From: Colwellia sp. 75C3
GTDB taxonomy: Bacteria; Pseudomonadota; Gammaproteobacteria; Enterobacterales; Alteromonadaceae
Assembly (NCBI RefSeq): GCF_002836255.1
Contig: NZ_PJAU01000033.1
Coordinates: 434,001 to 498,000 of the forward strand
Direction of reading: 5' to 3'
Length of the DNA stretch: 64,000 nt
The position numbers and the translations under genes were made by a program. Below the pieces are notes generated by a model. The model was not told where the DNA came from. It did no database searches and saw only the letters and a program-made list of their open reading frames with translations. The stretch's first letter is position 1; each line of letters starts with the position of its first letter. Positions 1-9,314 of the stretch are shown here, one piece after another.

Positions 1-194
1 CACAGTTGGCAACAGCGATTGCTGGCGGCTTAGCTTTTGCTACGGTACTAACCTTAGTGCTAACACCTTGTCTATTGGTATTAAGAGATAAGCGTAAAGA
101 AGATAAACAGGCAACGGCAACAATTATGCTGCAAAAAGAAGCTAATGATATTACTCAAGTTAAGCAAATTAAAGAAGTCGGCAGCGCTGCTTAG
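1..194 (+). CDS. RND efflux transporter permease, C-terminal end only
   Basis: The reading frame is open from the window edge (first full codon at base 3) and ends at 194, so only the last 63 or so residues are present. The visible part has a Gly/Ala/Thr-rich hydrophobic helix ending in LTLVLTPCLLVL followed by a charged tail. This is the usual last transmembrane helix and cytoplasmic end of AcrB/HAE1-type inner-membrane RND pumps. Codon 6-8 is TTG in the middle of the helix and is not a start. The substrate cannot be judged from this fragment. A strong hairpin follows, so this is probably the last gene of its operon. Confidence 0.7.
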   Translation, partial: QLATAIAGGLAFATVLTLVLTPCLLVLRDKRKEDKQATATIMLQKEANDITQVKQIKEVGSAA

Positions 195-230
195 CTAGTT
201 CTTTAGTTGGCTCACATTCATTGCTTGAAT

Positions 231-275
231 AACGCACGACCTAACGGGAATTTGTTTTCGTTGGGTCGTGCGTTT
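231..275 (+). terminator. Rho-independent terminator after the RND gene
   Basis: A long inverted repeat, AACGCACGACC at 231-241 with GGTCGTGCGTT at 264-274, extends inward through CG/CG pairs to a short T-rich loop and is followed by TTTCTATTT. It lies 37 bases after the RND stop codon. Confidence 0.8.
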
Positions 276-582
276 CTATTTAAATGTACCCATCTCTGCC
301 ACAGTCACCTTAGGATTACTCATTTTAAACGGTCGATATTGTTTAAGCTAAACATACTTTAAATACCTAAAATCTCAACACTCTCCTCAATATTCAGCGC
401 TTGAACTAAATACCGCTTTTGAATAAATCTCACTGATAATGCTTCCTTTGTGGGAGAGTTGTCGCAAACTTGGTTTATTTTGTTGCACATAGATAATAAA
501 AACATTACCCTCACGTCAATTAATTGTTAATAACAATTTAATTTAATTGAATTCATAATCAAACATAAAATTAGGTGTCCAA
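276..582. other. Non-coding AT-rich leader before the LRR lipoprotein gene
   Basis: About 307 bases without a convincing ORF or strong hairpin. The last 70 bases are extremely AT-rich. The only clear signal is a weak ribosome binding site, AGGTG, a few bases before the ATG at 583. No promoter could be assigned with confidence. Confidence 0.4.
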
Positions 583-3500
583 ATGGAAATTGGCAAACTC
601 TCAATCATATCAAAAGCAATACTACTTTCATGCTCTGTCTCATTACTCTCAGCTTGTGGTGGTTCTTCAGATAAACCCGTTGAAAATACAGAAATAATAG
701 AATCAGAAAAATCCTTCTTTGATATTACCGTTATTGACGGCTATATTCGTGGTGCTATCGCCTATATTGACTTAAACAGCAATAAAGTACGTGACAACGA
801 CGAACCTTTTGTCGTGACAACCGAAGGCGGCAAAGGGCAAATTGATATTACTGACTTAGGTCTGCCACCAGAGAGCATCAGCATTATTGTCGATATTCCT
901 GCCGGCGCTATCGATGAAAGTACTATTACCGATGAAAACCCTGCTGGTATCGCTATTACTGATGAAACCGCATTTCAATTATTTTCATTACCCGGTCAAA
1001 ATTTAGCAACACCACTTACCACACTGGTAGTGATTACCGCGCAAACGTCTGGTATCGATATCGCAACGGCAATTGCACAGGTAGCCGACAACTTAAACAT
1101 TACTGTCGAGCAAGTGAACAGTGATTATATTGGTGCCCAAGATACTCAATTAGCAGTGCTTAACGAATTATTAATTGCAAATAATGTTATTCCACAAAAT
1201 ATTACTCAGGGCGTTGACGCCGCTGATGTACTTATAGCGACTCATGTGGCAAGTACACTGTCGAATGTTATTCAAGCAGCCAATACTGCCGGCAACTTTA
1301 GCGCAGAAGATAGCTCTGTTATCGATGCAGTGGCAAAAGTCACTACGACAGCGATAAAACGTTTTGTTGAAAATAATAAAGCAACATTCTCAACAGAAAC
1401 ATTATCAAACTTTGAAGTCATTATTGCAGACATTTCGAAGACCACAGTAGAGAGCTTTCAACCGTTAATTACCGCTACCGAAACAGTGAGTGAAGCGGAC
1501 ATTACTAATGCAGCTCTACAAGCTAACATCATGACTGATGTGGTTGAACGTTTATTGAATGGTTATGTTGCTGAAGGCGTAACTACCGACCTTACTGATA
1601 ACATTCTTAATAATGTAGCTACTGTAGCTGCGACTGTTAAAACCACTATCGATAACATTATTGCTAATGATAAAGACAGTGAGCAACCGCTTGATATGAA
1701 AGAGCTTGCTGATATTGCCAAAGTAACAGCTGTAGCAGTCACTGAAACGCTAGCAAGCCTTGCAGATGAAACATTAACTGAGCAAGAAATTGCTAATGCA
1801 CTAACGCAGAGCGCTCAAACAACGGCTGAGTATTTAGAGCAAGCTATTAGAAACGACATCGAAATAAATGATTTTGATGGCGATAGCATAGTAAATGACG
1901 AAGATTCAGATATTGATGGCGACAACGTATTAAATGCAGATGATGCTTTTGATTTTGATGCTACTGAATCCGTTGATACAGACGGTGATAACATTGGTAA
2001 CAATAGCGATACTGACGATGATGGTGATAACGTTGCCGATAGTGACGATGCCTTTCCATTAGACAAAGATGAATCTGTCGATACTGATGGCGACAACATT
2101 GGTAACAATGCCGATACTGATGATGACGGTGATAACGTTGCTGATAGTGACGATGCCTTTCCATTAAACAAAGATGAATCTGTTGATACTGACGGCGACA
2201 ACATTGGTAACAATGCCGATACGGATGACGATGGTGATAATGTTGCTGATAGTGACGATGCCTTTCCTTTAGACAAAGATGAATCTGTCGATACTGATGG
2301 CGATAACATTGGTAACAATGCCGATACTGACGATGATGGTGATGGCGTCTTAGATATTAACGATGAGTTCCCTGAAGACAATAGCCTTACTACCTCACTA
2401 CGTGTTAGTGATATTGAATTCACCGATAAAGTACTGCGTTTATGTGTTATTGATAACTACAGTGGCAGCACTTACGCGGAACATGTTTATGAATTATCGT
2501 GTGAAGGTTCTGGTCCCCCTGTAAGGAGTGATAATACTTACTTTTACCAGCAAGGTGATCAATATGAAACGGGTCACTACCTAAATCGTTATTATGGTAC
2601 GGACATTGCTGGTTTTAGTGGTATTTCTGCATTAAGCAACTTAACAACATTGGTTATGCCTAACTCAAACATATCTGATGTTGCTTTGTTAGCGAGCCTA
2701 ACTAAGCTAAAAACACTTGAGCTAACCTTGGCTGAAAATACCGATATTTCACTACTCAGTAATTTAGTTAATTTAGAGTCAATTGCTATTTCAGACTATA
2801 AGCTTGATTATTTTGCTACTTTATCGGTATTACCAAAGTTAAAATCACTGACTACAACGATTGAGTACCCAGGTCCGTTCGACATCGAAGCAATTGTTTT
2901 AGCTAATGATGAAAAATTAGCAACTATTGCCACGCTGACGTCACTTGAAACACTTAATTTAGCAATACGTTATGGGATTTCAAGTGTAGAGCCCTTATCA
3001 ACACTAAGTAATTTAATGCACTTAGGCCTAATCAACTCGGGTAAATTTTCCAACCTAACGGGTTTAACAAGTTTGTCAAACTTAGAGACACTGGTATTAA
3101 CATCCCCTCATTTTGATAATGGCACATCCGATTTAACTGGCTTGTCTAATTTAACCTCATTAACCATGATACGTAGTTCTGTAAGTCCTGAAACTATTAT
3201 ATCACTGCCTGTAAGTCTTCAAAAATTGTCAATGCGAGATAGTAATCACTTTGAGTCGGTACAGTTTGAAGGATTAATAAACCTAGAAAGTCTTGAGTTA
3301 TCTAATATTGGAAAATCCCCAGAAATTTCTGCTTTAGCAGGTCTAATTAACTTAAAAGAACTTGATTTATCAGGTAATAATTATTTTGACGATGTTTCCG
3401 TCATAGCAGAGCTCACTAACTTAAAGAAGCTGAACTTAAGCGATAATTTTAGTCTGAATAATATCTCAGCATTAGCTGACCTGACTAATCTCGAAACTTT

Positions 3501-4380
3501 AAACTTATCTGGTACTTCTGTGGATAATATCTCTGCTTTAGCTGGCCTGACTAGTCTTGAAACCTTAAACTTATATAACACAGGCGTAGCTGAACTATCA
3601 GCGATTAGTGCATTAACCAGCCTTAAGGTTTTGAATCTTGAAAGTCTAGAGCTAGGTGACATAACACCATTATCGAGTCTGATTAATTTAGAAGTATTGA
3701 ATATTGCAGAGTCTGACGTATCTGATCTTGCACCATTAAGCAGCTTAACTAAGTTAGAGACACTGAACATCGAAGGTCTAGGAGTTAATAATTTAACGCC
3801 AATTGAAAATCTAATGAACTTAAAACATTTAAAATTTGATCACACAGATATTACAGATATTACAGGTATTAGCCCATTAGCATCGTTGGTTAATTTGGAA
3901 TATATTAGTTTAGCCGATACTGATGTAGCGGATCTTTCGCCGTTATCTGGTTTAGTGAATCTTGAAACGCTACTTTTAAACGGTACTCAGGTTGAAGACC
4001 TAACGCCGTTAAGTGATTTAACTAACATTAAAAAAATAAATATAGGAAGTACCGGAGTTACCGATCTAACTGCATTAGTTAATTTCACTCGGCTTGAGTA
4101 TTTGAACTCGTTTGGCCTTGATATGAGTGACTTAACCCCGTTAACTAACTTATCTGCTTTAAGGATACTAAGGGTAGACCATACCAATGTGATTGACTTA
4201 GCACCATTATCTAGACTACATAATTTAGAGGGACTGCACATGTATTATATCGATGTATCAGACTTATCTCCTTTATTTGAGCTGAACTCTTTATTGTTGA
4301 TAGAAGCTTATGGCTTTGATGACGAACAGGTTGAACCCTTGGTGGAAAAGGGTGTGTTTTTCTTTGATGAGCCTAGATAA
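583..4380 (+). CDS. Giant lipoprotein with TSP3-like calcium repeats and internalin-like leucine-rich repeats
   Basis: This 1265-residue protein begins with a lipoprotein signal peptide: a hydrophobic stretch and LLSAC, with the lipidated Cys at residue 25. Residues 45-115 look like a small beta domain with a DLNSNKVRDNDEP calcium-type loop. Residues 130-430 are Thr/Ala/Ile-rich and helical with no family recognised. Residues 430-600 are Asp-rich thrombospondin type 3-like repeats (DTDGDNIGNN, DTDDDGDNVADSDDAFP). From about 670 to 1245 there are some 22-residue leucine-rich repeats of the internalin kind (LxxLTxLETLNLxxTxVxDL). Known TSP3 and LRR domains bind calcium and proteins, so an outer-membrane-anchored surface adhesin or binding protein is inferred. 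It stands alone between two terminators. Partner and function are unknown. Confidence 0.75.
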   Translation: MEIGKLSIISKAILLSCSVSLLSACGGSSDKPVENTEIIESEKSFFDITVIDGYIRGAIAYIDLNSNKVRDNDEPFVVTTEGGKGQIDITDLGLPPESISIIVDIPAGAIDESTITDENPAGIAITDETAFQLFSLPGQNLATPLTTLVVITAQTSGIDIATAIAQVADNLNITVEQVNSDYIGAQDTQLAVLNELLIANNVIPQNITQGVDAADVLIATHVASTLSNVIQAANTAGNFSAEDSSVIDAVAKVTTTAIKRFVENNKATFSTETLSNFEVIIADISKTTVESFQPLITATETVSEADITNAALQANIMTDVVERLLNGYVAEGVTTDLTDNILNNVATVAATVKTTIDNIIANDKDSEQPLDMKELADIAKVTAVAVTETLASLADETLTEQEIANALTQSAQTTAEYLEQAIRNDIEINDFDGDSIVNDEDSDIDGDNVLNADDAFDFDATESVDTDGDNIGNNSDTDDDGDNVADSDDAFPLDKDESVDTDGDNIGNNADTDDDGDNVADSDDAFPLNKDESVDTDGDNIGNNADTDDDGDNVADSDDAFPLDKDESVDTDGDNIGNNADTDDDGDGVLDINDEFPEDNSLTTSLRVSDIEFTDKVLRLCVIDNYSGSTYAEHVYELSCEGSGPPVRSDNTYFYQQGDQYETGHYLNRYYGTDIAGFSGISALSNLTTLVMPNSNISDVALLASLTKLKTLELTLAENTDISLLSNLVNLESIAISDYKLDYFATLSVLPKLKSLTTTIEYPGPFDIEAIVLANDEKLATIATLTSLETLNLAIRYGISSVEPLSTLSNLMHLGLINSGKFSNLTGLTSLSNLETLVLTSPHFDNGTSDLTGLSNLTSLTMIRSSVSPETIISLPVSLQKLSMRDSNHFESVQFEGLINLESLELSNIGKSPEISALAGLINLKELDLSGNNYFDDVSVIAELTNLKKLNLSDNFSLNNISALADLTNLETLNLSGTSVDNISALAGLTSLETLNLYNTGVAELSAISALTSLKVLNLESLELGDITPLSSLINLEVLNIAESDVSDLAPLSSLTKLETLNIEGLGVNNLTPIENLMNLKHLKFDHTDITDITGISPLASLVNLEYISLADTDVADLSPLSGLVNLETLLLNGTQVEDLTPLSDLTNIKKINIGSTGVTDLTALVNFTRLEYLNSFGLDMSDLTPLTNLSALRILRVDHTNVIDLAPLSRLHNLEGLHMYYIDVSDLSPLFELNSLLLIEAYGFDDEQVEPLVEKGVFFFDEPR
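1969..2388 (+). repeat. Tandem 105-bp coding repeats (TSP3-like, about 4 units)
   Basis: Units start at 1969, 2074, 2179 and 2284. The first three are full 35-codon copies and the fourth diverges after its first half. Units encode SVDTDGDNIGNN, then DTDDDGDNVADSDDAFPL, then a D/N-KDE ending. DNA identity between units is very high, with mostly third-position differences, which suggests recent expansion or homogenisation. Confidence 0.9.
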
Positions 4381-4447
4381 CATTGTATTTTGAATGCAGT
4401 GAGTGTATTAAAGTTAAATTACTTTAATGTGCACGCAGTCAATAAAA

Positions 4448-4480
4448 AGAGGTTATGTTAATTCATAACCTCTTTTTTTT
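4448..4480 (+). terminator. Rho-independent terminator after the LRR lipoprotein gene
   Basis: AGAGGTTATG (4448-4457) pairs perfectly with CATAACCTCT (4464-4473) around a six-base loop, followed by a run of T. It lies 68 bases after the stop codon. Confidence 0.9.
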
Positions 4481-4636
4481 ATGGGTTATATGTTGCTTAT
4501 TATATTTGGGCTAGATTTTTAGAATGCACCTAACTAAGGTATTAGGTCACTCAGCATTACTTTCATTAGAGGATGTGATGGGAGCTGTATGAATAAAGGA
4601 ACGTAAATGAAAAGCTAACTACAACAATTGCTTAGC

Positions 4637-5818
4637 CTAACCTTCCATTAGTAACATTTCGACAATTTGATTCATATCGAGATCGAACTCTTCTGCTCGA
4701 ACACCTTTGACGATGGAATCTTCACTGTTTGATAGGTCAATTTCTTGCTTATCTAAAAAGTGCTTTTGTTTAACATGGTAAAAGGTGTGCACTTGCGGAT
4801 TTGTTGGGTTTTTATCATTCCTAACTTTCACTAATGCTAATTTGTTTGATTCTAATTGCACCAATGAACCAACGGGAAAAACTCCAACACATTTAATAAA
4901 CTGATCAACTAACTTACTGTCTAGCTGATTTTGGCTCGCTAACTCGCGTAAAATTGCAAAAGATTTACCGTGAGCAAATCCTTTTTTATAAACACGTGTA
5001 GCCGTTAATGCATCAAAGATATCGCAGATGGAAATCATACGGCCATACAGGCTTATATTTTCTCCTTTTACTTGGAATGGATAACCACAACCATTGAGCT
5101 TTTCATGGTGTAGGGTTGCCACTTCAAGACTAAGTGCGCTAATTCCAGGTGTTTCCTTGATGATATCTATGGAGTGATTTGCATGGGTTTTCATGATGGT
5201 AAATTCATCATCAGTTAATTTACCTGGCTTATTAAGGATTTCATTGGGTATCTTTATTTTGCCAATATCATGAAGGAATGCACCGATAGAAAGTTGCTCA
5301 ATGATGTTCCTTTCTAAACCTAAATAGCGTGCGAAAAGGGTGATATAAACAGAAACTGCTACAGAGTGCTCTAAGAGGTAATGATCCTTTTCTCGAATAT
5401 TTAACATACAGGCTAAGGAATCAGGACTATTAAATATTGCATCAATAGATTTATTGGTCACTTCAATAACAGGTGATAAATCTAAAGTACTGCCACTCAG
5501 TGCATCATTAAATAGTTTTTTTTGTATGCCTTTGGACTCATTAAATATTACTTGTGCTTCTTTAAGGTTTTCGCTGTTTATAATTGATGTTTTTGTTGGG
5601 ACAAGGGTACTTTTTTTGTTGGTAGGCTTTAGTGTTTTACTACCGTCAATTAAAACACGGTAAACACTTTTGCTTTTTAGGTGGTTAATCACAGCGTTAC
5701 TTTTGATGTGTCCAGCCGCCGTTAAAGAGAAGTTACCCTCTTGCTGAATAATTTTTACCACATAATGGCCAATTTTTAATTCAGAAGTATCTTTTTCAAT
5801 TAACATGCTTAATACCAC
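4637..5818 (-). CDS. HD-GYP domain c-di-GMP phosphodiesterase
   Basis: This 393-residue cytoplasmic protein has no signal peptide or membrane segment. Residues 1-120 match the layout of the DUF3391-type N-terminal region that often precedes HD-GYP domains. The HD-GYP domain follows: HD at 183-184 in FLHDIGKIKIP, then HHEKLNGCGYP with GYP at 245-247. The metal-binding His/Asp set appears intact, so hydrolysis of cyclic di-GMP is expected from family knowledge. The GYP region reads LNGCGYP instead of the commoner LDGSGYP, a mild variant. The gene is divergent from motX and alone in its transcription unit. In this window c-di-GMP is also a likely ligand of the MSHA ATPase, but a direct link is only inferred. 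Confidence 0.88.
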   Translation of the reverse strand: MVLSMLIEKDTSELKIGHYVVKIIQQEGNFSLTAAGHIKSNAVINHLKSKSVYRVLIDGSKTLKPTNKKSTLVPTKTSIINSENLKEAQVIFNESKGIQKKLFNDALSGSTLDLSPVIEVTNKSIDAIFNSPDSLACMLNIREKDHYLLEHSVAVSVYITLFARYLGLERNIIEQLSIGAFLHDIGKIKIPNEILNKPGKLTDDEFTIMKTHANHSIDIIKETPGISALSLEVATLHHEKLNGCGYPFQVKGENISLYGRMISICDIFDALTATRVYKKGFAHGKSFAILRELASQNQLDSKLVDQFIKCVGVFPVGSLVQLESNKLALVKVRNDKNPTNPQVHTFYHVKQKHFLDKQEIDLSNSEDSIVKGVRAEEFDLDMNQIVEMLLMEG

Positions 5819-6022
5819 GATTAATAAATTCTTATTTAAAAAGCTCTAAAGTACTTATGTGTAATGTATGTAATATGTGCAATATGAGTAATTTTAGCGA
5901 GTGATTGACTATACGCTAAATAATGGTAAGCAAGTAAACTTCTAGTTCAGATTAATAATAGTTGTAAAATTCGGTGTTGGCGTCAAAATTGCTTTAATAT
6001 GATTACCTGATTTAAATAATTT

Positions 6023-6049
6023 TAATACATACCGCTTACTTGCCGATAC
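6023..6049 (+). promoter_or_regulatory. Candidate sigma-28 (FliA) promoter for motX
   Basis: GCCGATAC at 6042-6049 matches the flagellar sigma-28 -10 element GCCGATAA at 7 of 8 positions. Eleven bases upstream, TAATACAT (6023-6030) is only a weak match to the TAAAGTTT -35 element. The ATG of motX is 37 bases downstream. Late-class flagellar control of a motor gene is biologically sensible, but the -35 is poor. Confidence 0.45.
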
Positions 6050-6085
6050 AGGGAGGTCAGCTGATTCAGCTTAGTTAGGATTCTT

Positions 6086-6712
6086 ATGCGTACATTACTC
6101 TTCTTTTTTATTTTTTTGTTAGGCAGTTTTTCAGCATTCGCTATGCAGAAAAACATGCAAGCTGTGCAGATTTATACTGATAATCAATTACTGGATTTGA
6201 TCAAAGAGAATAAACATTTAAGCCAAGTAGTTCTCGATGAGTGTCAATTAGTACAAGACATTGAAGCGCGCGCAAATAAAGCAAATATGCCCTCGTATCA
6301 ATTTTTGTGGGGTGACATGTTAGCCTATGGTGTTTGCGTCAAAAAAGACATTGCCCTCGGTTTACATTATATGAGTCTAGCCGCTGATCAAGGCTTAGCA
6401 GAAGGCTTAGAGCAGCTAGGACGTTATTATCATATGGGTAAATTTATGCAGGTAGATATTGACCGCGCCATTGTTTATTTAAAAACAGCAGCAAGTTTAG
6501 GTAACTTACCAGCACAAATGCGTCTTGCTGAGATATACGAGCATGGCTACGGTAGTCCGTTAGACTACCCAGCATTATATTCTCAATTACATCACTCTAT
6601 AACTGATGATAAAGTAATGCATAATAAAATCAGTGGCTTACTTTTAGTTCTTGCGAGTAAAATGCCAAGTAAAGTCATTGAACAAGCGAAAAGAACAAGT
6701 TATACAAATTAA
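6086..6712 (+). CDS. motX: Sodium-driven polar flagellar motor protein MotX
   Basis: The 208-residue protein has a signal peptide (about residues 1-19, ending SAFA) and Sel1/TPR-like repeats. The stretches YTDNQLLDLIKEN, CQLVQDIEARA, YQFLWGDMLAYGVCVK and LEQLGRYYHMGK are the conserved signature of MotX from Vibrio and Shewanella. MotX is a periplasmic component of the T ring and is needed for stator assembly around the Na+-driven polar flagellum. The ATG at 6086 is preceded by TTAGGA at a suitable distance. No other flagellar gene lies in the window, which is normal because motX is usually separate from the main clusters. A FliA-like -10 box lies upstream. Two Cys residues (around residues 50 and 86) match the conserved pair in the family. 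Confidence 0.92.
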   Translation: MRTLLFFFIFLLGSFSAFAMQKNMQAVQIYTDNQLLDLIKENKHLSQVVLDECQLVQDIEARANKANMPSYQFLWGDMLAYGVCVKKDIALGLHYMSLAADQGLAEGLEQLGRYYHMGKFMQVDIDRAIVYLKTAASLGNLPAQMRLAEIYEHGYGSPLDYPALYSQLHHSITDDKVMHNKISGLLLVLASKMPSKVIEQAKRTSYTN

Positions 6713-6789
6713 GCAAAAGCGTTAGCGCGGTAAATAATAACTTTATGGTATACTGGCAGGTAGATATCCTTAAATACTGACCCATTATA

Positions 6790-9258
6790 GTGACCTATAA
6801 CGATCCACACGCTAAACGCGAAGCCAAAAAATATGAAAAGCCAGTCGCCTCACGCGAATTATTGCTATCAATCATCGAAAAATGCTCGCCACCACCAAGT
6901 TTTAATAGCTTAGTCAAAACGTTAAAGTATGACGAAGAATATCAACTTATTGGTTTGAAGCGTCGTTTACGTGCGATGGAAAATAGTGGTCAGTTGATTT
7001 TCAATAAATTCAAACAATATGCATTGCCGGAAAAAAATAGCCTGCTAAGCGGCAAAGTTATTGGCCACCGTGACGGTTTTGGTTTCTTTTCCCCTGATGA
7101 TGCTTCGATTACCGATAAAAGAGGTAAAGATTTTTATATCTCCTCTCATGAAATGCAGCGTGTTTTTCACGGTGATATCGTGCAAGCCATGTTGGTTGAC
7201 CGTACGGATCGTAAAGGTCGTAAAGAAGTTAAAATACTTGAGGTCATAGAACCGAGAAAAGCACCTATCGTTGGTCGATTATATATTGATCATCATGTGT
7301 GCTCTGTTGTTTCAGAAGACAGTAAAATTAAACAAGAAGTGTTGATTGACCCACAAGCAAAAATGGGTGCTCGACACGGACAAATGGTCGTGGTTGAGTT
7401 AGTACAAAGACCAACTAGACGTTCACATGCTATCGGTAAAGTTATTGAGGTCTTAGGTGATCACTTAGCACCGGGCATGGAAATTGAAATTGCCTTACGT
7501 GCCCATGATTTACCGCATCAATTTTCGCATACTGTACAAGCTGAAGTAGCTAGTATTGCTGATGAAGTTGAAGAATCAGCCAAATTACCACGTAAAGATT
7601 TACGCGACTTACCCTTGGTTACTATTGATGGTGATGATGCGCGAGATTTTGATGATGCTGTTTATTGCGAACCGAAAAAATCTGGCGGTTGGCGCTTATG
7701 GGTTGCTATCGCTGATGTGAGCTATTATGTGCAACACGGCACCGCTTTAGATGATGAAGCGATATCACGTGGTAACTCGGTGTATTTTCCTAGCCAAGTT
7801 ATTCCTATGTTGCCAGAGAAACTTTCTAATGGCCTTTGTTCACTAAATCCAGATGTAGATCGTTTATGTATGGTCAGTGAAATGACCGTTAGTGCCAAGG
7901 GTAAATTGACAGGTAGTAAGTTTTATCCGGCAGTAATGCGTTCTCATGCCCGTTTCACTTATACCAAAGTGGCTGCCATTCTTGATGGTGATGAAGCGCT
8001 TTGTCAAGAATACCAACCTTTGGTTCCTGATTTAAAAAATCTTGAAGATATGTATCACGCGCTAACCGATGCTCGACTTAAACGTGGCGCTATCGCATTT
8101 GAAACGCAAGAATCTATTTTTCTATTTAATGAAAATAAGAAAATCTCCGGTGTTGTGCCACTTATTCGTAATGATGCGCATAAAATCATTGAAGAATGTA
8201 TGATTTTGGCTAATGTCGCGACGGCAAAATTTATTGAAAAGCATGAAAAGCCAGGATTGTTCCGTGTTCATGAAAAGCCTAATGAAGATAAGTACCGTAA
8301 TTTTATCACTTATTTAAATGAGCTTGGTTTGTCACTACCATCTAAAGCAGAACCAGAACCAAGAGATTACGGTGATATTTTAGCGAGAGTCGCAGGTCGC
8401 CCAGATCAAGAGCTTATTCAAACCATGTTGTTACGCTCAATGCGCCAAGCTGTCTATCAAACTGACAATGAAGGTCATTTTGGTTTAGCACTGCCGTCAT
8501 ACAGCCACTTTACCTCACCTATTCGTCGCTATCCTGATTTAGTGGTGCATCGCGTCATTAAAGCTATTCTAGAAAAAGAAGCGACAAATGAGGCCAACGA
8601 AGGCAGTTATGATTATGCCTTACAGGAAGTGGTTGAGTTAGGCGAGCATTGTTCAATGACAGAGCGACGTGCTGATGAAGCAACGCGTGACGTTGCAGAT
8701 TGGCTCAAGTGTGAGTTTATGCAAGATCACGTTGGTGATAATTTCACTGGCGTTATTTCAACGGTGACTAACTTTGGCATGTTTGTTCGCTTACAAGATT
8801 TACATATTGAAGGTTTAGTTCATATCACTTCTCTTGGTCGAGATTTTTATCATTATGATGATGTTCGCATGTGTCTGACCGGTGAACAAAGTGGTAAAAA
8901 ATACCGCGTTGGTGATGAAATTCGAGTGCAAGTTGCCGCGGTAAATCTTGATGAAAAGAAAATAGATTTACGTCTTGAAGGCGTGGAAGTGGAAGAAAAT
9001 AAAGGTAAGTCTAAAGGTAAATCTAAGGACTCATCTAAAGGCAAAAGCACAAGACGCTCAGGGTCAAAACCAGCGGAGGGTAAGTCAGAAAGTAAGACAG
9101 GCACTCCAGCTGCTACAGCCAAAAAAGAAAAACCTAAGAGCAAATCTAAAGGTGCATCTAAAGACAAGCCAAAAGAAAAGAGTAAAGCTAAAAAGCGTAG
9201 TGCACGTAAAAAACGCCCAGGTAAAAATGCCCGAAAAGGTACTAAAGACACTGCTTAA
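6790..9258 (+). CDS. rnr: Ribonuclease R (3'-5' exoribonuclease)
   Basis: The 822-residue protein follows the RNase R order: N-terminal winged-helix region (about 20-85), cold-shock domains (about 85-250), RNB catalytic domain (about 260-590) with TIDGDDARDFDDAVYC carrying the Mg-binding Asp residues, an S1 domain (about 645-725, VISTVTNFGMFVRL), and a Lys/Ser/Gly-rich tail of about 90 residues. It degrades structured RNA and takes part in rRNA and mRNA turnover and trans-translation. It starts with GTG at 6790. The start is supported by alignment with E. coli RNase R, whose N-terminus is similar (REAKKYEKPVASRE). rlmB follows 56 bases downstream, the same pairing as in E. coli. The basic tail is low-complexity and is the least conserved part. 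Confidence 0.96.
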   Translation: MTYNDPHAKREAKKYEKPVASRELLLSIIEKCSPPPSFNSLVKTLKYDEEYQLIGLKRRLRAMENSGQLIFNKFKQYALPEKNSLLSGKVIGHRDGFGFFSPDDASITDKRGKDFYISSHEMQRVFHGDIVQAMLVDRTDRKGRKEVKILEVIEPRKAPIVGRLYIDHHVCSVVSEDSKIKQEVLIDPQAKMGARHGQMVVVELVQRPTRRSHAIGKVIEVLGDHLAPGMEIEIALRAHDLPHQFSHTVQAEVASIADEVEESAKLPRKDLRDLPLVTIDGDDARDFDDAVYCEPKKSGGWRLWVAIADVSYYVQHGTALDDEAISRGNSVYFPSQVIPMLPEKLSNGLCSLNPDVDRLCMVSEMTVSAKGKLTGSKFYPAVMRSHARFTYTKVAAILDGDEALCQEYQPLVPDLKNLEDMYHALTDARLKRGAIAFETQESIFLFNENKKISGVVPLIRNDAHKIIEECMILANVATAKFIEKHEKPGLFRVHEKPNEDKYRNFITYLNELGLSLPSKAEPEPRDYGDILARVAGRPDQELIQTMLLRSMRQAVYQTDNEGHFGLALPSYSHFTSPIRRYPDLVVHRVIKAILEKEATNEANEGSYDYALQEVVELGEHCSMTERRADEATRDVADWLKCEFMQDHVGDNFTGVISTVTNFGMFVRLQDLHIEGLVHITSLGRDFYHYDDVRMCLTGEQSGKKYRVGDEIRVQVAAVNLDEKKIDLRLEGVEVEENKGKSKGKSKDSSKGKSTRRSGSKPAEGKSESKTGTPAATAKKEKPKSKSKGASKDKPKEKSKAKKRSARKKRPGKNARKGTKDTA

Positions 9259-9314
9259 ACAGTAGCTAAACATGGCTTGTAAGCCTCGTTGTTCATATAA
9301 AATAGAGAAAGATC

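Noticed and set aside
1969..2388. Possible CRISPR-like array
   Set aside because: The repeats are 105-bp, directly adjacent, in frame and coding for calcium-binding motifs. There are no spacers and no cas genes.
1815..2423. A 202-codon minus-strand ORF opposite the LRR lipoprotein
   Set aside because: It is the antisense shadow of the periodic Asp-rich repeats (Ser/Leu-rich with the same 35-residue period).
8853..9251. Minus-strand ORF over the rnr tail
   Set aside because: The Lys/Ser-rich coding tail of rnr gives a stop-free Leu/Phe-rich antisense frame. It has no start signal and no homology.
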